DNA of 64,000 nt from contig JAAWIE010000001.1 of NCBI GenBank assembly GCA_022796195.1, positions 1 through 64,000 on the forward strand, in the 5' to 3' direction. Position numbers and translations under genes: made by a program. This DNA is from Lawsonibacter sp. GTDB lineage: Bacteria; Bacillota; Clostridia; Oscillospirales; Oscillospiraceae. The stretch's first letter is position 1. Every line of letters begins with the position of its first letter. This document shows positions 26,045 through 35,206 of this stretch, piece after piece. The notes beneath the pieces are model-generated. The model saw nothing but the letters and a program-made list of their open reading frames with translations. It had not been told where the DNA came from and made no database searches.

Positions 26045-27148
26045 TTAGATCAGACCTCCGTTTTGAATATGGAAGGCCCTCCCGCCCTCCAGACCCTCCA
26101 GCTTCTCCTCTTCACAACAGGTGATAAACACCTGCCCTCCCCGGATTCGGTTGAGAACAAAGGCTTGACGCTTGGGGTCCAGTTCGGATAGTACATCGTC
26201 CAGAAGAAGGACAGGCCATTCTCCGGTATCCTCCTGAAAAATCTCCCGTTGAGCCAGCTTGAGGGACAGCGCCGCCGTGCGGGTCTGTCCCTGGGAGGCA
26301 TAGATTTTGGCATTCTGCCCGCCAATGCTCACCGCGAGATCATCTTTATGCGGGCCGGACAGGCACTGCCGGCTGTCAATCTCCGCTTTCCGGTGCTTCT
26401 CCTGATGCTCCAGCAGAAGGGGAAGCAGTTCCTTGGGCCGGGCCAGAGGGTCGTTCACCGTGGATACCGTCTCATAGGCCAGCGCAAGCCCCTCCCGGCC
26501 ACCGGAAAATTCCCCGTGGATGCCGGGGGCGTGTTCCCGCAGACACTTGATGAAGTGGGCCCGGTAGTGAATTATCAGCGCCCCGGTTTGGGCCATACGC
26601 AGATTAAAATCGTCCAAAGTGTCCAACAGGGAGGGATTCTCCGGCCAGTCCCGCAAAATGCGGGTCTTATGATCATAGAGCCGGTTATATTCCGCCAGAG
26701 CTTGGGCGTACCGCGGACGCAGCTGGCAGATCGCCCCATCCAAAAATTTCCGCCGCTCCGCCGCCCCCGCCCGGATCAGAGACAGATCCTCCGGACAAAA
26801 CAGCACAGTGTTCAAAATCCCCGCCAGTTCCCCGGCAGTTTTCAAACGCACCCCATTGGAAAAAAGCTGCCGCCCCCGGCCTCGATACAATTTGCCTTCC
26901 AGTACAAAGTTCCGGTCCCGGCTGAATATTTCCCCTCTGATAAAAGCGGAATCTATATCCAGCATGATCATTTCCCGGTCGTACCGGGCCCGGTGGGATC
27001 GGGCCGCCGACAGATAGGCCACTGCCTCCAATAAATTGGTCTTTCCCTGGGCGTTGTCCCCGTAGATCAGGTTGACCCGGGAATCAAACTCAGCCTCCAG
27101 ATGGGCATAATTGCGGAAATAATCCAGCTCCAGACGTCTCACAATCAT
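26045..27148 (-). CDS. recF: DNA replication/repair protein RecF
   Basis: 367 residues of the SMC-like ATPase family. Walker A is [14 protein letters not shown] (~30-40), the signature region is [10 protein letters not shown] and Walker B is [14 protein letters not shown]. RecF loads RecA onto gapped single-stranded DNA together with RecO and RecR. Its ATG overlaps the stop of the S4 gene by four bases (ATGA), indicating translational coupling. Conserved dnaN-S4-recF order. Confidence 0.97.
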   Translation of the reverse strand: MIVRRLELDYFRNYAHLEAEFDSRVNLIYGDNAQGKTNLLEAVAYLSAARSHRARYDREMIMLDIDSAFIRGEIFSRDRNFVLEGKLYRGRGRQLFSNGVRLKTAGELAGILNTVLFCPEDLSLIRAGAAERRKFLDGAICQLRPRYAQALAEYNRLYDHKTRILRDWPENPSLLDTLDDFNLRMAQTGALIIHYRAHFIKCLREHAPGIHGEFSGGREGLALAYETVSTVNDPLARPKELLPLLLEHQEKHRKAEIDSRQCLSGPHKDDLAVSIGGQNAKIYASQGQTRTAALSLKLAQREIFQEDTGEWPVLLLDDVLSELDPKRQAFVLNRIRGGQVFITCCEEEKLEGLEGGRAFHIQNGGLI

Positions 27149-27360
27149 GTGACAAGAAGCTCCGTCTCGCCATCGATGACCGCCCGGTCTCCAGGGCGCA
27201 TCTTTTTTCCCCGCATGGTGCAGGTTTCCCCGTTCACAGACACCCGGCCCTCCTGAACAATCAGCTTGGCGTCTCCGCCGGTCTCCACCGCCCCAGCAAA
27301 TTTCAGCAGATCTTGAAGCTTGATAAATTCGGTGTGTATCTTGATTTCGTGTGATTCCAT
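27145..27360 (-). CDS. yaaA: S4-domain RNA-binding protein YaaA
   Basis: 71 residues: [33 protein letters not shown] is the S4 motif, followed by [16 protein letters not shown]. It is the conserved small gene between dnaN and recF in Firmicutes, thought to act in ribosome maturation. GAAGGAGG precedes the ATG, and its end overlaps recF by four bases. Confidence 0.93.
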   Translation of the reverse strand: MESHEIKIHTEFIKLQDLLKFAGAVETGGDAKLIVQEGRVSVNGETCTMRGKKMRPGDRAVIDGETELLVT

Positions 27361-27386
27361 GCTATCCTCCTTCTCCTTTTCAGATC

Positions 27387-27412
27387 TTGTTTCTTTTCAG
27401 AAAAGGAACCAA
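27387..27412. repeat. Partial copy of TTCTTTTGAAAAGAA-type intergenic repeat
   Basis: TTTCTTTTCAGAAAAGGAACC between dnaN and the S4 gene resembles the left half of the elements at 49306 and 62988. Confidence 0.4.
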
Positions 27413-27420
27413 ATCCCCCG

Positions 27421-28527
27421 TTAATTCGCCTTCAGCCGCACGGGCAGCACCATATAAACGAAGTTTTCCTCTCCTTCGGCGGGGAGGATAATACAGGGCG
27501 CCACACCAGAGGTAAACTCCATGCGCAGCTTGTCGGCGGGGGCCGCCTTGATAGCGTCCATCAGATACTTATTGTTAAAGCCGATCTCCAAACCGCCGCC
27601 GTCTCCAGCAATGATACATTGATCCGCCGCGTCGCCGATTGCGGTTTTGGTGGTAATGGATACCATGCCGTCTCCAAAGATACAGCGCAGGGGTGATTTC
27701 AGCTTTTCGCTGATAATGAGAGAGACACGGTCGATGGAGGACAGAAGGGCTCGGGCTTCCACTTCCACCTTGACGGTATTGTTCCGTGGAATGGCGTTGC
27801 GGTAGGCCAAGAAATCGCCCTCCAGCCGGCGGCAGACTAGTACCGTGTCGCCGGTTTGAAACATAATATGCCGTGCTCCCTGGGTGATGGTAACCGCTTC
27901 CTCTCCAGAGCAGATCTTTTCCACCTCACTCAAGGCGGAACCGGGGACTACAAAGGAAAAGGCGTCCGCCCCCTTTTTCTCGTCTACCGCTTCATGGCGC
28001 AGGGCCAGACGGTAGCCATCTACTGAAACGATGGTAAGACCGGCGGCGTCCACCTCGAAGAGAGACCCGGTATGGATAGGCCGGCTTTCGTTGTCGCTGA
28101 CGGCAAACAGAGTTTGGCTGATCATGGAACGCAGAACCGGCTGGCCGATGGTCAAGGCATTTTGCTGGTCCACAGCGGGCAGCTCTGGGAATTCTTCCGA
28201 GTCAGTGCCCAGGATATTGAATTCAGACAGACCGCATTTAATATTCACGGTGTAGTTCTGCGCGGTGAAAATCACCATGTCATCGGGCATCTTACGGACG
28301 ATTTCTCCAAAGAGGCGGGCGGACAGTACCAGAGAACCAGTCTGTGTAATTTCAGCTGGAACGGTGGCCTGAATGCCGGTTTCCAGGTTGTAGCCAGTGA
28401 GACGCAGGGTTTCCCCCGCTTCAATTAGAATCCCTTCCATGGCGGGAATAGAGCTTTTGACCGCTACAGCCCGGGAGGTGACGGACACTGCGGCGGACAG
28501 CAGGGCCTTTTCGCAGGAGAATTTCAT
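27421..28527 (-). CDS. dnaN: DNA polymerase III beta subunit (sliding clamp)
   Basis: 368 residues with the three-fold clamp architecture. The start MKFSCEKALLSAAVSVTSRAV and the end GEENFVYMVLPVRLKAN (hydrophobic-pocket strand) are typical. It forms the dimeric ring that tethers polymerase III. The DnaA-box cluster lies just upstream, between it and dnaA. The ATG follows GGAGGA. Confidence 0.97.
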   Translation of the reverse strand: MKFSCEKALLSAAVSVTSRAVAVKSSIPAMEGILIEAGETLRLTGYNLETGIQATVPAEITQTGSLVLSARLFGEIVRKMPDDMVIFTAQNYTVNIKCGLSEFNILGTDSEEFPELPAVDQQNALTIGQPVLRSMISQTLFAVSDNESRPIHTGSLFEVDAAGLTIVSVDGYRLALRHEAVDEKKGADAFSFVVPGSALSEVEKICSGEEAVTITQGARHIMFQTGDTVLVCRRLEGDFLAYRNAIPRNNTVKVEVEARALLSSIDRVSLIISEKLKSPLRCIFGDGMVSITTKTAIGDAADQCIIAGDGGGLEIGFNNKYLMDAIKAAPADKLRMEFTSGVAPCIILPAEGEENFVYMVLPVRLKAN

Positions 28528-28614
28528 AAAACGGTTCCTCCAATCGGTTTCTCTCTCCGCCAGAGGGAGGAGAGGATATTAGTTTTAGTAACAGTAGTCA
28601 GTAGGAGAAAAAAA

Positions 28615-28752
28615 TGTGGAAAGACTGGGAAAAGCCTTGCGGCTCTAAGAAAAATTTGGCAACAGGGGTTGTGGAGGAAATAGGAGCCTTTTCCACAGGG
28701 GGTAAAATAATCCACATTTCTCCACTAACATTCCACATTGGGATGTGGAAAA
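28615..28752. other. DnaA-box cluster, probable part of oriC
   Basis: Six TGTGGA/TCCACA cores occur in 138 bases (28615, 28670, 28692, 28711, 28732, 28744). TTTTCCACA at 28689-28697 and its exact complement TGTGGAAAA at 28744-28752 are the best matches to the TTATCCACA consensus; TAATCCACA is at 28708. The dnaA-dnaN spacer is a classic oriC site in Firmicutes, and gene orientation diverges across this locus. Confidence 0.75.
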
Positions 28753-28775
28753 AAGAGGGCGGACAGAGCCGCTCC

Positions 28776-30089
28776 TTACTCGTACCGGGAGTTGATATTT
28801 GTGGTGATATCCTTAATGATCTCTGCCTTTTCCGGGTCGGTCTTAACCAGTCCCTCAATGCGGTTGAGGGCGCTGAGGACGGTACTGTGGTCCCGGTTGA
28901 ACTCATGACCGATTTCCTTTAAAGAGAGGTTGGTCATGCGGCGGATCTGATACATGGCAATCTGACGGGCAAGGGAGATATCTTTCGAGCGGCCCTGTCC
29001 GCGAAGCAGGCCCGGTTCCAGATTATAGAATTTACACACTTCGTCGATGATGACGTCGGCGGTGGGCAGAATATCTGATTTTTCCTTGAAAATATCTTTG
29101 ACTGCCCGGATAACGGTGTTTTTATCCACCTTATCCCCATTGATGTCCTGGTAGGCCATAATTTTATTGACGGTGCCCTCAATCTGCCGCACGTTGGCGG
29201 TGATGGTTTCGGCGATGAGCTGAATGATGTAGTCAGGTAGTTCCATACCCATACGGATGGCCTTGCTTTTGATGATTGCCATTCGCGTTTCGTAGTCGGG
29301 GGGGATGATATCGGCCAGAAGGCCCCATTCAAAACGGGTCTTGAGCCGGTCCTCCAGCCGGAGCATCTCCTTTGGGGGGCGGTCAGAGGTGAAAACAATC
29401 TGTTTTTTCAGTTCGTATAGGGTATTAAAGGTGTGGAACATCTCTTCCTGGGTGGAGTCCCGGCCGGCGATGAACTGCACATCGTCCATGAGGAACACGT
29501 CCGCCCCCCGGTATTTGTCCCGAAATTCCTGGTTCCGCCCCTCTCGGATGGCGGCAATCAGCTCATTGGTGAAAGAGTCTCCCTTGACATAAATGATCTT
29601 GTAATCGGGGTGGTTGTCATGGATGGTGTGGGCGATGGAGTAGAGCAGGTGGGTTTTTCCAAGGCCGGAGTTCCCATAGATAAACAGAGGATTGTAGCTC
29701 AGGCCCGGGTTTTCCGCAGCCTTGCGGGCGGCCGCGTGGGCAAACTTGTTGGAGGCACCCACCACAAAGCGGTCAAAGGTATAATCTTCAGAACCAGGCA
29801 GAAAATCGCTCTGCTTGGGGGCCTGCCGGGGAGCGGCGGCCTCTTCATCCGAGAGAATGACCACTTGGAATTGGGCGGAGAACAGCTCGTGAAGAGCGTT
29901 CTGAATGGGAGCGGTGTAGCGGGCGGCAATAATCTCCCGCTTGAATTTGTTGGGACTGCACAGCACAAACCGGTCGTCCTCCAGACTGACGGCTGTGGTG
30001 TCGTCAAACCAGGTGTTCATGGTGGTGGCGGTCATTTCGGACCCCATCAGAGCTTTTACCCTGTCCCATACTTCGGCGGCGGGATTCAT
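28776..30089 (-). CDS. dnaA: Chromosomal replication initiator protein DnaA
   Basis: 437 residues. Domain I is MNPAAEVWDRVKALMGSEM; AAA+ domain III has Walker A IYGNSGLGKTHLLYS (~141) and Walker B ADVFLMDDVQFIAG. Domain IV carries the DNA-binding signature GHEFNRDHSTVLSALNRIE (~400). It opens the origin and starts replication. The ATG at 30089 is chosen from AAAGGAGGAGCGCC; a longer frame upstream would run through the promoter region. Promoter TTGCTG-17-TATAAT lies at 30185-30213. Confidence 0.98.
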   Translation of the reverse strand: MNPAAEVWDRVKALMGSEMTATTMNTWFDDTTAVSLEDDRFVLCSPNKFKREIIAARYTAPIQNALHELFSAQFQVVILSDEEAAAPRQAPKQSDFLPGSEDYTFDRFVVGASNKFAHAAARKAAENPGLSYNPLFIYGNSGLGKTHLLYSIAHTIHDNHPDYKIIYVKGDSFTNELIAAIREGRNQEFRDKYRGADVFLMDDVQFIAGRDSTQEEMFHTFNTLYELKKQIVFTSDRPPKEMLRLEDRLKTRFEWGLLADIIPPDYETRMAIIKSKAIRMGMELPDYIIQLIAETITANVRQIEGTVNKIMAYQDINGDKVDKNTVIRAVKDIFKEKSDILPTADVIIDEVCKFYNLEPGLLRGQGRSKDISLARQIAMYQIRRMTNLSLKEIGHEFNRDHSTVLSALNRIEGLVKTDPEKAEIIKDITTNINSRYE

Positions 30090-30139
30090 GGCGCTCCTCC
30101 TTTTATAAACATCAAAAAAGTGGCGGCGCCACTTTCGGG

Positions 30140-30250
30140 ATGGAAGCAATGTTATATAAATAAACACATTTTTCCACTTTTTATATTATACCAAAAAACG
30201 GAGAAAACAGCAAGGTTTTTCCCCATTTTTTATTTATAATGTGGAGCAGA
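30140..30250. other. AT-rich region upstream of dnaA, candidate unwinding segment
   Basis: A long A/T-rich stretch (TTATATAAATAAACACATTT and on) includes a few near-matches to DnaA-box cores (AATGTGGA near 30240). It lies between the diverging dnaA and rpmH promoters and is a candidate second oriC lobe or DUE. Confidence 0.45.
30185..30213 (-). promoter_or_regulatory. Promoter of dnaA
   Basis: On the minus strand, TTGCTG (30213-30208), 17 bases and TATAAT (30190-30185). Confidence 0.75.
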
Positions 30251-30338
30251 ATTTGTGGTCTGTTTTGGAAGGGGCTACTAGATGTTGTCCGGCGGGAAAA
30301 AATTGTGAAAAAACTTCCCGGAAAGGGAAAAAAGATGG

Positions 30339-30368
30339 TTGACAGAGACAGTATTTATCCGCTATAAT
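30339..30368 (+). promoter_or_regulatory. Promoter of rpmH-rnpA-yidD-yidC-jag
   Basis: Consensus TTGACA (30339-30344), an 18-base spacer and TATAAT (30363-30368). The leader to rpmH is about 125 bases and GC-rich. Confidence 0.85.
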
Positions 30369-30498
30369 GATGGGCGTATCTCTTGGAGGACGGGCTGTGC
30401 GCCCTGCTTTCAAGATAAAACCGCAGACCGCAGTTCCCGCTGGAGCTGTTGTTGGGCCGGGAAAGCCGGCTTGAAATCAAACTGAGGAGGTGTCCCCC

Positions 30499-30633
30499 AT
30501 GCTTCGTACCTATCAGCCCAAAAAGCGTCAACGCTCGAAGGAGCACGGCTTCCGCAAGCGTATGGCCACCCGCAATGGCCGCAAAGTGCTGGCCCGCCGC
30601 CGTGCCAAGGGCCGTGTCCGTCTGACCCACTGA
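30499..30633 (+). CDS. rpmH: 50S ribosomal protein L34
   Basis: 44 residues beginning [18 protein letters not shown], then [21 protein letters not shown] and VRLTH, the full canonical L34. GAGGAGG lies eight bases before the ATG. It heads the conserved rpmH-rnpA-yidD-yidC-jag operon at the origin. Confidence 0.99.
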   Translation: MLRTYQPKKRQRSKEHGFRKRMATRNGRKVLARRRAKGRVRLTH

Positions 30634-30768
30634 GAAAGTGGAGCGGATTGGCCGCCCGCTTCCATCCGTGAGGCGAAGCCCGGAGGAGAGAGGACACAGT
30701 CAACATACCGCACACAACAGGGGCGTGGGAGAAATTCCCCCGCCCTATGCGTGCATACGGAGGAAAAC

Positions 30769-31122
30769 ATGGAGCATACCGTATCGCTGAAGCAAAATCA
30801 TGAATTCCGGCGGCTGTACAGCAAAGGCAAGAGCGCCGTGTCCCCTTATTTTGTCATCTACTGCCGGAAGACGGGCCGGCCGGTAAACCGGCTGGGCATT
30901 ACCACCGGTTTAAAGCTGGGCAACGCCGTAAAGCGCAATCGGGCTCGCCGCCGGCTTCGGGAACTGTACCGGACCTGCGAAGGGGAACTGGTTTCCGGAT
31001 GCGATGTGGTGATTGTAGCCCGTTCCCGAGTGATCTACGGCCGGTATGACGATTTGCGCCGCAGCTTCCGCCAACAGATGAAAAAGCTGGGCCTGCTCCT
31101 CTCAAAGGAGGACAAGCCCTGA
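30769..31122 (+). CDS. rnpA: Ribonuclease P protein component
   Basis: 117 residues. The N-terminal [25 protein letters not shown] and the RNR motif [20 protein letters not shown] are diagnostic. It assists the RNase P RNA in 5' maturation of tRNAs. The ATG at 30769 follows GGAGG; an upstream in-frame GTG at 30751 overlaps that site. Its stop overlaps the yidD ATG by one base. Confidence 0.97.
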   Translation: MEHTVSLKQNHEFRRLYSKGKSAVSPYFVIYCRKTGRPVNRLGITTGLKLGNAVKRNRARRRLRELYRTCEGELVSGCDVVIVARSRVIYGRYDDLRRSFRQQMKKLGLLLSKEDKP

Positions 31123-31340
31123 TGAAGGCGCTGCTCCTGTTCCTAATCCGGTTTTACCGCCGGGCGGTCTCACCCCTGCGCCCCCCCTGCTGCCGCTTTC
31201 TCCCCACCTGTTCGGAATACGCCCTGGAGGCGGTGGAGCGGTACGGCGCTTTGAAGGGGGGATGGTTGGCGCTGCGCAGAATTCTGCGGTGCCATCCCTT
31301 CCACCGGCAGAAATCGGTTGAATATGACCCCGTACCTTGA
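31122..31340 (+). CDS. yidD: Membrane protein insertion efficiency factor YidD
   Basis: 72 residues: an amphipathic N-terminus ([16 protein letters not shown]) and the family signature [38 protein letters not shown]. It aids YidC-dependent insertion at the cytoplasmic membrane face. TGATG overlap with rnpA indicates coupling. Confidence 0.95.
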   Translation: MKALLLFLIRFYRRAVSPLRPPCCRFLPTCSEYALEAVERYGALKGGWLALRRILRCHPFHRQKSVEYDPVP

Positions 31341-31376
31341 ATTTCTGCCACAATTTAATATGCGGAGGTAACTTGA

Positions 31377-32843
31377 GTGGGTATCTTTTTACAACCCTTC
31401 GCCTGGCTGCTGCTGTTTTTCTATAATCTGTTTAACAGCTACGGTCTGGCCCTGATCTTGTTCGCAATTGTAATTAAGCTGGTGCTGTTTCCCGTTACCT
31501 TGAAGAGCAAAAAGAGCATGATTCAAACAACAATGCTCTCCGGCAAAATGCAGCAGCTTCAAAAGCAGTATGGAAAGGATAAGGAACGCTATAACCTGGA
31601 GCTCCAGAAGCTTTATGAGCGGGAGAAGGTCAACCCCATGGGCGGCTGCCTGTGGTCCCTGATCCCAATGATTGTTCTGATTGCTCTGTATGGCATTATC
31701 CGTGAACCGATGACCTATTTTATGGGCCTGACGATGGAGCAGATTCAACTGCTGGCCGGTCAGCTTGACTGGGAGAACGCCGCCGTTTCAAACGGCTGGA
31801 TGACTGCCGCCGCCATGGACAAGCTGCGCGAGCAGCTGGCGGAGGGGAAAATTTCCGACCTGTTCCAGAATGGAAGCTATAACCAGATGTATCTGGTGTC
31901 TATGATTACACAGAATAATCTGTCTTCCCTTCAAGATGCCCTGAACGCCAAGTTTGCCGGGGCCGGAAACGGACTGTTTGTCATGAACTTCCAGTTCCTG
32001 GGTATGGATCTGTCCAAAATCCCAACCTGGAAATTCTGGGCAGAGGGGGGCTCGATCGGCCTGTTTATTCTGCCCGTCGTGTCTGTGGCGGTGTCTTTCC
32101 TGTCTATGAAGGTGAGCATGGCTACAAACCAGATGAATAATCAGACCAAAAACACGCAGATGGATCAGACCAACAAGATGATGCTTTGGATGATGCCTCT
32201 GATGTCCCTGTGGATCGGCTTTACCGTGCCAGCTGGCCTTTCTGTTTACTGGATTACTCAATATTTTGTCACAATGGCCCAGGAGGTCATTTGCGGCAAG
32301 ATGCTGAAAAAGGATTATGAGGCCGCCCGGGAGGCATCCGCCAAGCGGGAGGCTGAGGAAAAAGAGGAGGAAAAGCGCCGCAAGGAGGAAGCACGTCTGG
32401 AGCGTCAGCGCCGGATTGAGGAGGAAAAAAAGAACCGGGGAAAGAAAAAGCCTAAAAAGAAGGACGATGAGCCAGAACTTGAGGGCGTCAATAAGGCTGA
32501 CAGCCGGGAGGGCCTGCGGGCCTACGCCCGGGGACGGGCCTATATTCCAGGCCGCTACGGCGGCGTGACCCCCTACACCGACCCTAACCAGCTCTTCCGG
32601 GCTATGCAGGCCGCTGAAGCAGAGAAGAAGGGGAAGAAAAAGTCCAAACCTGCTAAAACAGAGGAAATACCGGAAATTTCTCAGGAAGAACCCCAGCCCC
32701 TCCAGCCTGCCGTCCCCTCCGTTCCGGAGGAACCGATTTCATCCGCTGCATCCGGCATGGAAACCGAAGAGGTAGAGGAAATTGAGGTTGAAGTGGAGGA
32801 AATTGAGGTTGAGATGGACGAGGATGAAAATAAGGAGGGTTAA
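31377..32843 (+). CDS. yidC: Membrane insertase YidC/OxaI
   Basis: 488 residues. It starts from GTG (MGIFLQPFAWLLLFFYNLF), with GGAGG seven bases upstream. There is no cleavable or lipoprotein signal, unlike B. subtilis SpoIIIJ. Membrane helices fall near 8-35, 90-110, 205-240 and 265-290. From about residue 300 a long cytoplasmic tail follows: a highly charged coiled coil rich in Glu/Lys/Arg, then KKPKKK, then a very acidic end (EEVEEIEVEVEEIEVE). The insertase core is normal; the ~190-residue tail is unusually long and may bind ribosomes or Jag. Confidence 0.96.
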   Translation: MGIFLQPFAWLLLFFYNLFNSYGLALILFAIVIKLVLFPVTLKSKKSMIQTTMLSGKMQQLQKQYGKDKERYNLELQKLYEREKVNPMGGCLWSLIPMIVLIALYGIIREPMTYFMGLTMEQIQLLAGQLDWENAAVSNGWMTAAAMDKLREQLAEGKISDLFQNGSYNQMYLVSMITQNNLSSLQDALNAKFAGAGNGLFVMNFQFLGMDLSKIPTWKFWAEGGSIGLFILPVVSVAVSFLSMKVSMATNQMNNQTKNTQMDQTNKMMLWMMPLMSLWIGFTVPAGLSVYWITQYFVTMAQEVICGKMLKKDYEAAREASAKREAEEKEEEKRRKEEARLERQRRIEEEKKNRGKKKPKKKDDEPELEGVNKADSREGLRAYARGRAYIPGRYGGVTPYTDPNQLFRAMQAAEAEKKGKKKSKPAKTEEIPEISQEEPQPLQPAVPSVPEEPISSAASGMETEEVEEIEVEVEEIEVEMDEDENKEG

Positions 32844-32846
32844 GGG

Positions 32847-33824
32847 ATGTTGAAATGGATTGAAACCACTGGGCGCTCCGAAGAGGACGCCATTTCCGCC
32901 GCTCTGTTCCAGTTAGGTCTAGACCGGGACGATGTTTCTGTAGAGGTAATTGAGCGTGCAAAATCCGGGTTTTTAGGGTTCGGAAGCAATCCGGCAAAGG
33001 TGCGCGTGAGCTACAATGAAGTGGACGGCAAAGCCCGCCCGATTACTGACGAGCCCCTTGTGGAGCAAACCCCCACCCTGGAGCGGAAAGCTCAAACTGT
33101 TTTGCCTGTGGCTCAGCCGGTTATGAAGCAGGAGATCCCCGCCCCTCGCCCCTCAGAGAACATTGAGACCCCCGTTGTTCCGGCGGAGGAAGAGACTATT
33201 TTGTCCGCCAAACCCGGCATGGTTAGAAAGAACCGGCCGGAACGCAGGGAACGTCCCCGCCGGGATACCCGGCTGAGAGAAGGGGACGAGGTGCTGATTG
33301 GTTCGCCCCGTCCTACCGTTAAACCGCAGCAGCCGGTTTCGGTAGACCCTGCGGCGGCCGATGATGAGCGGGCCAATCAGATCCGAACCTTCCTTACCGG
33401 CTTGATGGAACACCTCCAGGTAGAAGCCAGTCCGGAGATATTCGTCACCAGCGAGGGTAACTACAAGGTTGTGCTCCAAGGTCAGAGCCTGGGCGCCATT
33501 ATCGGCCGCAGGGGCGAGACGCTGGACGCTATTCAGCAGCTGACCAGCTATTCCGTCAATCGGGGTCAGTCCAAGCGGGTACGTATCCATGTAGATGCCG
33601 AAGGCTACCGGGCGAAACGGGAAGAATCTCTTCAACGGCTGGCCGTTAAGGTGGCGGGCAAGGTGATGAAGTATCGAAAGAATATGACTCTGGAACCCAT
33701 GAATGCCTATGAGCGGCATGTGATCCACACCGCCCTTCAGGATTATAAGGGTGTTACTACCTACTCGACTGGCGTGGAGCCAAACCGCCGCACTGTGGTG
33801 GCCTACGCCCCTCATCAAAAATAA
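32847..33824 (+). CDS. jag: RNA-binding protein Jag/KhpB
   Basis: 325 residues. Jag-N domain at 1-52 (ETTGRSEEDAISAALFQLGL, with SGFLGFGSNPAKV), then a ~120-residue disordered linker. A KH domain follows with GxxG as IIGRRGETLDAIQ (~214), then a C-terminal R3H domain with RHVIH (~291). KhpB/Jag binds RNA, partners KhpA and affects cell division and wall synthesis. It starts three bases after the yidC stop. Confidence 0.95.
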   Translation: MLKWIETTGRSEEDAISAALFQLGLDRDDVSVEVIERAKSGFLGFGSNPAKVRVSYNEVDGKARPITDEPLVEQTPTLERKAQTVLPVAQPVMKQEIPAPRPSENIETPVVPAEEETILSAKPGMVRKNRPERRERPRRDTRLREGDEVLIGSPRPTVKPQQPVSVDPAAADDERANQIRTFLTGLMEHLQVEASPEIFVTSEGNYKVVLQGQSLGAIIGRRGETLDAIQQLTSYSVNRGQSKRVRIHVDAEGYRAKREESLQRLAVKVAGKVMKYRKNMTLEPMNAYERHVIHTALQDYKGVTTYSTGVEPNRRTVVAYAPHQK

Positions 33825-33831
33825 TGACAAG

Positions 33832-33859
33832 GCGGAAGGGAACCCCCTTCCGCTTTTTT
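33832..33859 (+). terminator. Terminator after jag
   Basis: A GCGGAAGGG/CCCTTCCGC hairpin followed by six T. The next gene's RBS starts right after it, so some readthrough is likely. Confidence 0.8.
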
Positions 33860-33871
33860 GGAGGCCGAATC

Positions 33872-35206
33872 ATGTCCACACCGCTTTATGACGCACTGAA
33901 CAGCTATGCCGCAAAAAAAACGCTCCGTTTTCATATGCCAGGACATAAGGGAAAGTTTCTCCCTGGTCCTGGTCTGGAGGCTCTGGCTGCGGTCGATGTG
34001 ACAGAGCTGCCTGGGACCGGCAATCTTTATGAGGCAGGGGAGCCCTTTGACTCTACCCAGGGGCTGTGGGCAGAGCTGTTTGGTTTTGATCATTGTCAAT
34101 TCCTTACCGGGGGTTCTACCATGGGGATCCATACTGGACTGGCCCTGTGTGCCCAGCCGGGAAGCAAGGTTCTGATAGACCGGGCCTGTCACCGGGCGGT
34201 TTTTCACGCTCTGGCTCTTTTGGACTTGGAGCCAGTCTATTTGGAACGTACTTGGCGGAAGGAGGATAATTTAATTGGTTCCATTTTGCCGGAAGATGTG
34301 AAAAAAAAGCTGGATCAGAACCCAGATATCAAAACGGTTTGTATTACTTCTCCAACATATGCCGGAATGTTGTCTGATATCCGGGAAATTTCCCACATGG
34401 TTCACGCCTATGGTGGAAAACTTTTTGTGGATGGCGCTCACGGAGCCCACTTGTTTTTTTTAGGGAACAGACTCGATTGGGATGTGGATGCTCTGGTGGT
34501 CAGCGCCCACAAGACGCTCCCAGCCATGGGGCAGTCCGCCCTGCTGTTTACAAATTGGATGGAGGTGGACCGGGTGCGGCAGATGGCTTCAGTCTATGGA
34601 AGCTCCAGCCCCTCTTACCCTATGATGGCCAGTCTGGACACGGCCCGGCAGTGGCTGGTGGAGGGCGGAAGGTTCGGATATGTCCGGGCATCCAAGCGGG
34701 TGGCCCAGCTGCGGGAACGATTTCCTTCTGTGCGGGACGGAGACTCCCTGGACCCCTGCCGGTTCGTTTTGAAGGTGAAGGACGGCCCCGCCTTTGGCGG
34801 CCAGCTGCGGGAACAAGGCATTTTTCCGGAGATGGAGGACAGTGGTCATGTGGTCTTTATCTGCACTGCTCAGGACAACGAGGAGGATTTTGATCGTCTG
34901 GAGGCGGTGTTGGAAACCCTGGAGGACGGGATGGGAGACTGTATACCCATTCCTCCGCCCCCACTCCCAAAACGGGTGTTGTCCCCCCGAAACGCATTAT
35001 TTGCCGCAAGCCGGCGTCGAAGTTTGGATCAGTGCGAGGGGGAAATTTCGGCCTGTCAGATTGCCCCCTATCCTCCCGGCGTTCCTGTTGTGGTTCCTGG
35101 AGAGCAAATCGGAAAAAAAGAGCTGGCCTATTTGCGAGAAATAGGGTATAATATGCAATCAGAAGTGAGAGTAATAGGTGGGGAACCAAATGGAATGGGA
35201 AAATGA
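33872..35206 (+). CDS. Orn/Lys/Arg decarboxylase-family PLP enzyme (YaaO-like)
   Basis: 444 residues of fold-type I PLP enzymes. PLP lysine is in VVSAHKTLPAMGQSA, and other landmarks are the start TLRFHMPGHKGK, the FLTGGSTMGIHTGL loop and FVDGAHGAH. It may decarboxylate lysine or arginine, giving polyamine precursors. It lacks the large N-terminal wing domain of E. coli LdcI and is the short YaaO form. In B. subtilis yaaO also lies near holB and yaaT, but tmk, yaaQ and yaaR are missing here. The start follows GGAGG. Confidence 0.87.
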   Translation: MSTPLYDALNSYAAKKTLRFHMPGHKGKFLPGPGLEALAAVDVTELPGTGNLYEAGEPFDSTQGLWAELFGFDHCQFLTGGSTMGIHTGLALCAQPGSKVLIDRACHRAVFHALALLDLEPVYLERTWRKEDNLIGSILPEDVKKKLDQNPDIKTVCITSPTYAGMLSDIREISHMVHAYGGKLFVDGAHGAHLFFLGNRLDWDVDALVVSAHKTLPAMGQSALLFTNWMEVDRVRQMASVYGSSSPSYPMMASLDTARQWLVEGGRFGYVRASKRVAQLRERFPSVRDGDSLDPCRFVLKVKDGPAFGGQLREQGIFPEMEDSGHVVFICTAQDNEEDFDRLEAVLETLEDGMGDCIPIPPPPLPKRVLSPRNALFAASRRRSLDQCEGEISACQIAPYPPGVPVVVPGEQIGKKELAYLREIGYNMQSEVRVIGGEPNGMGK

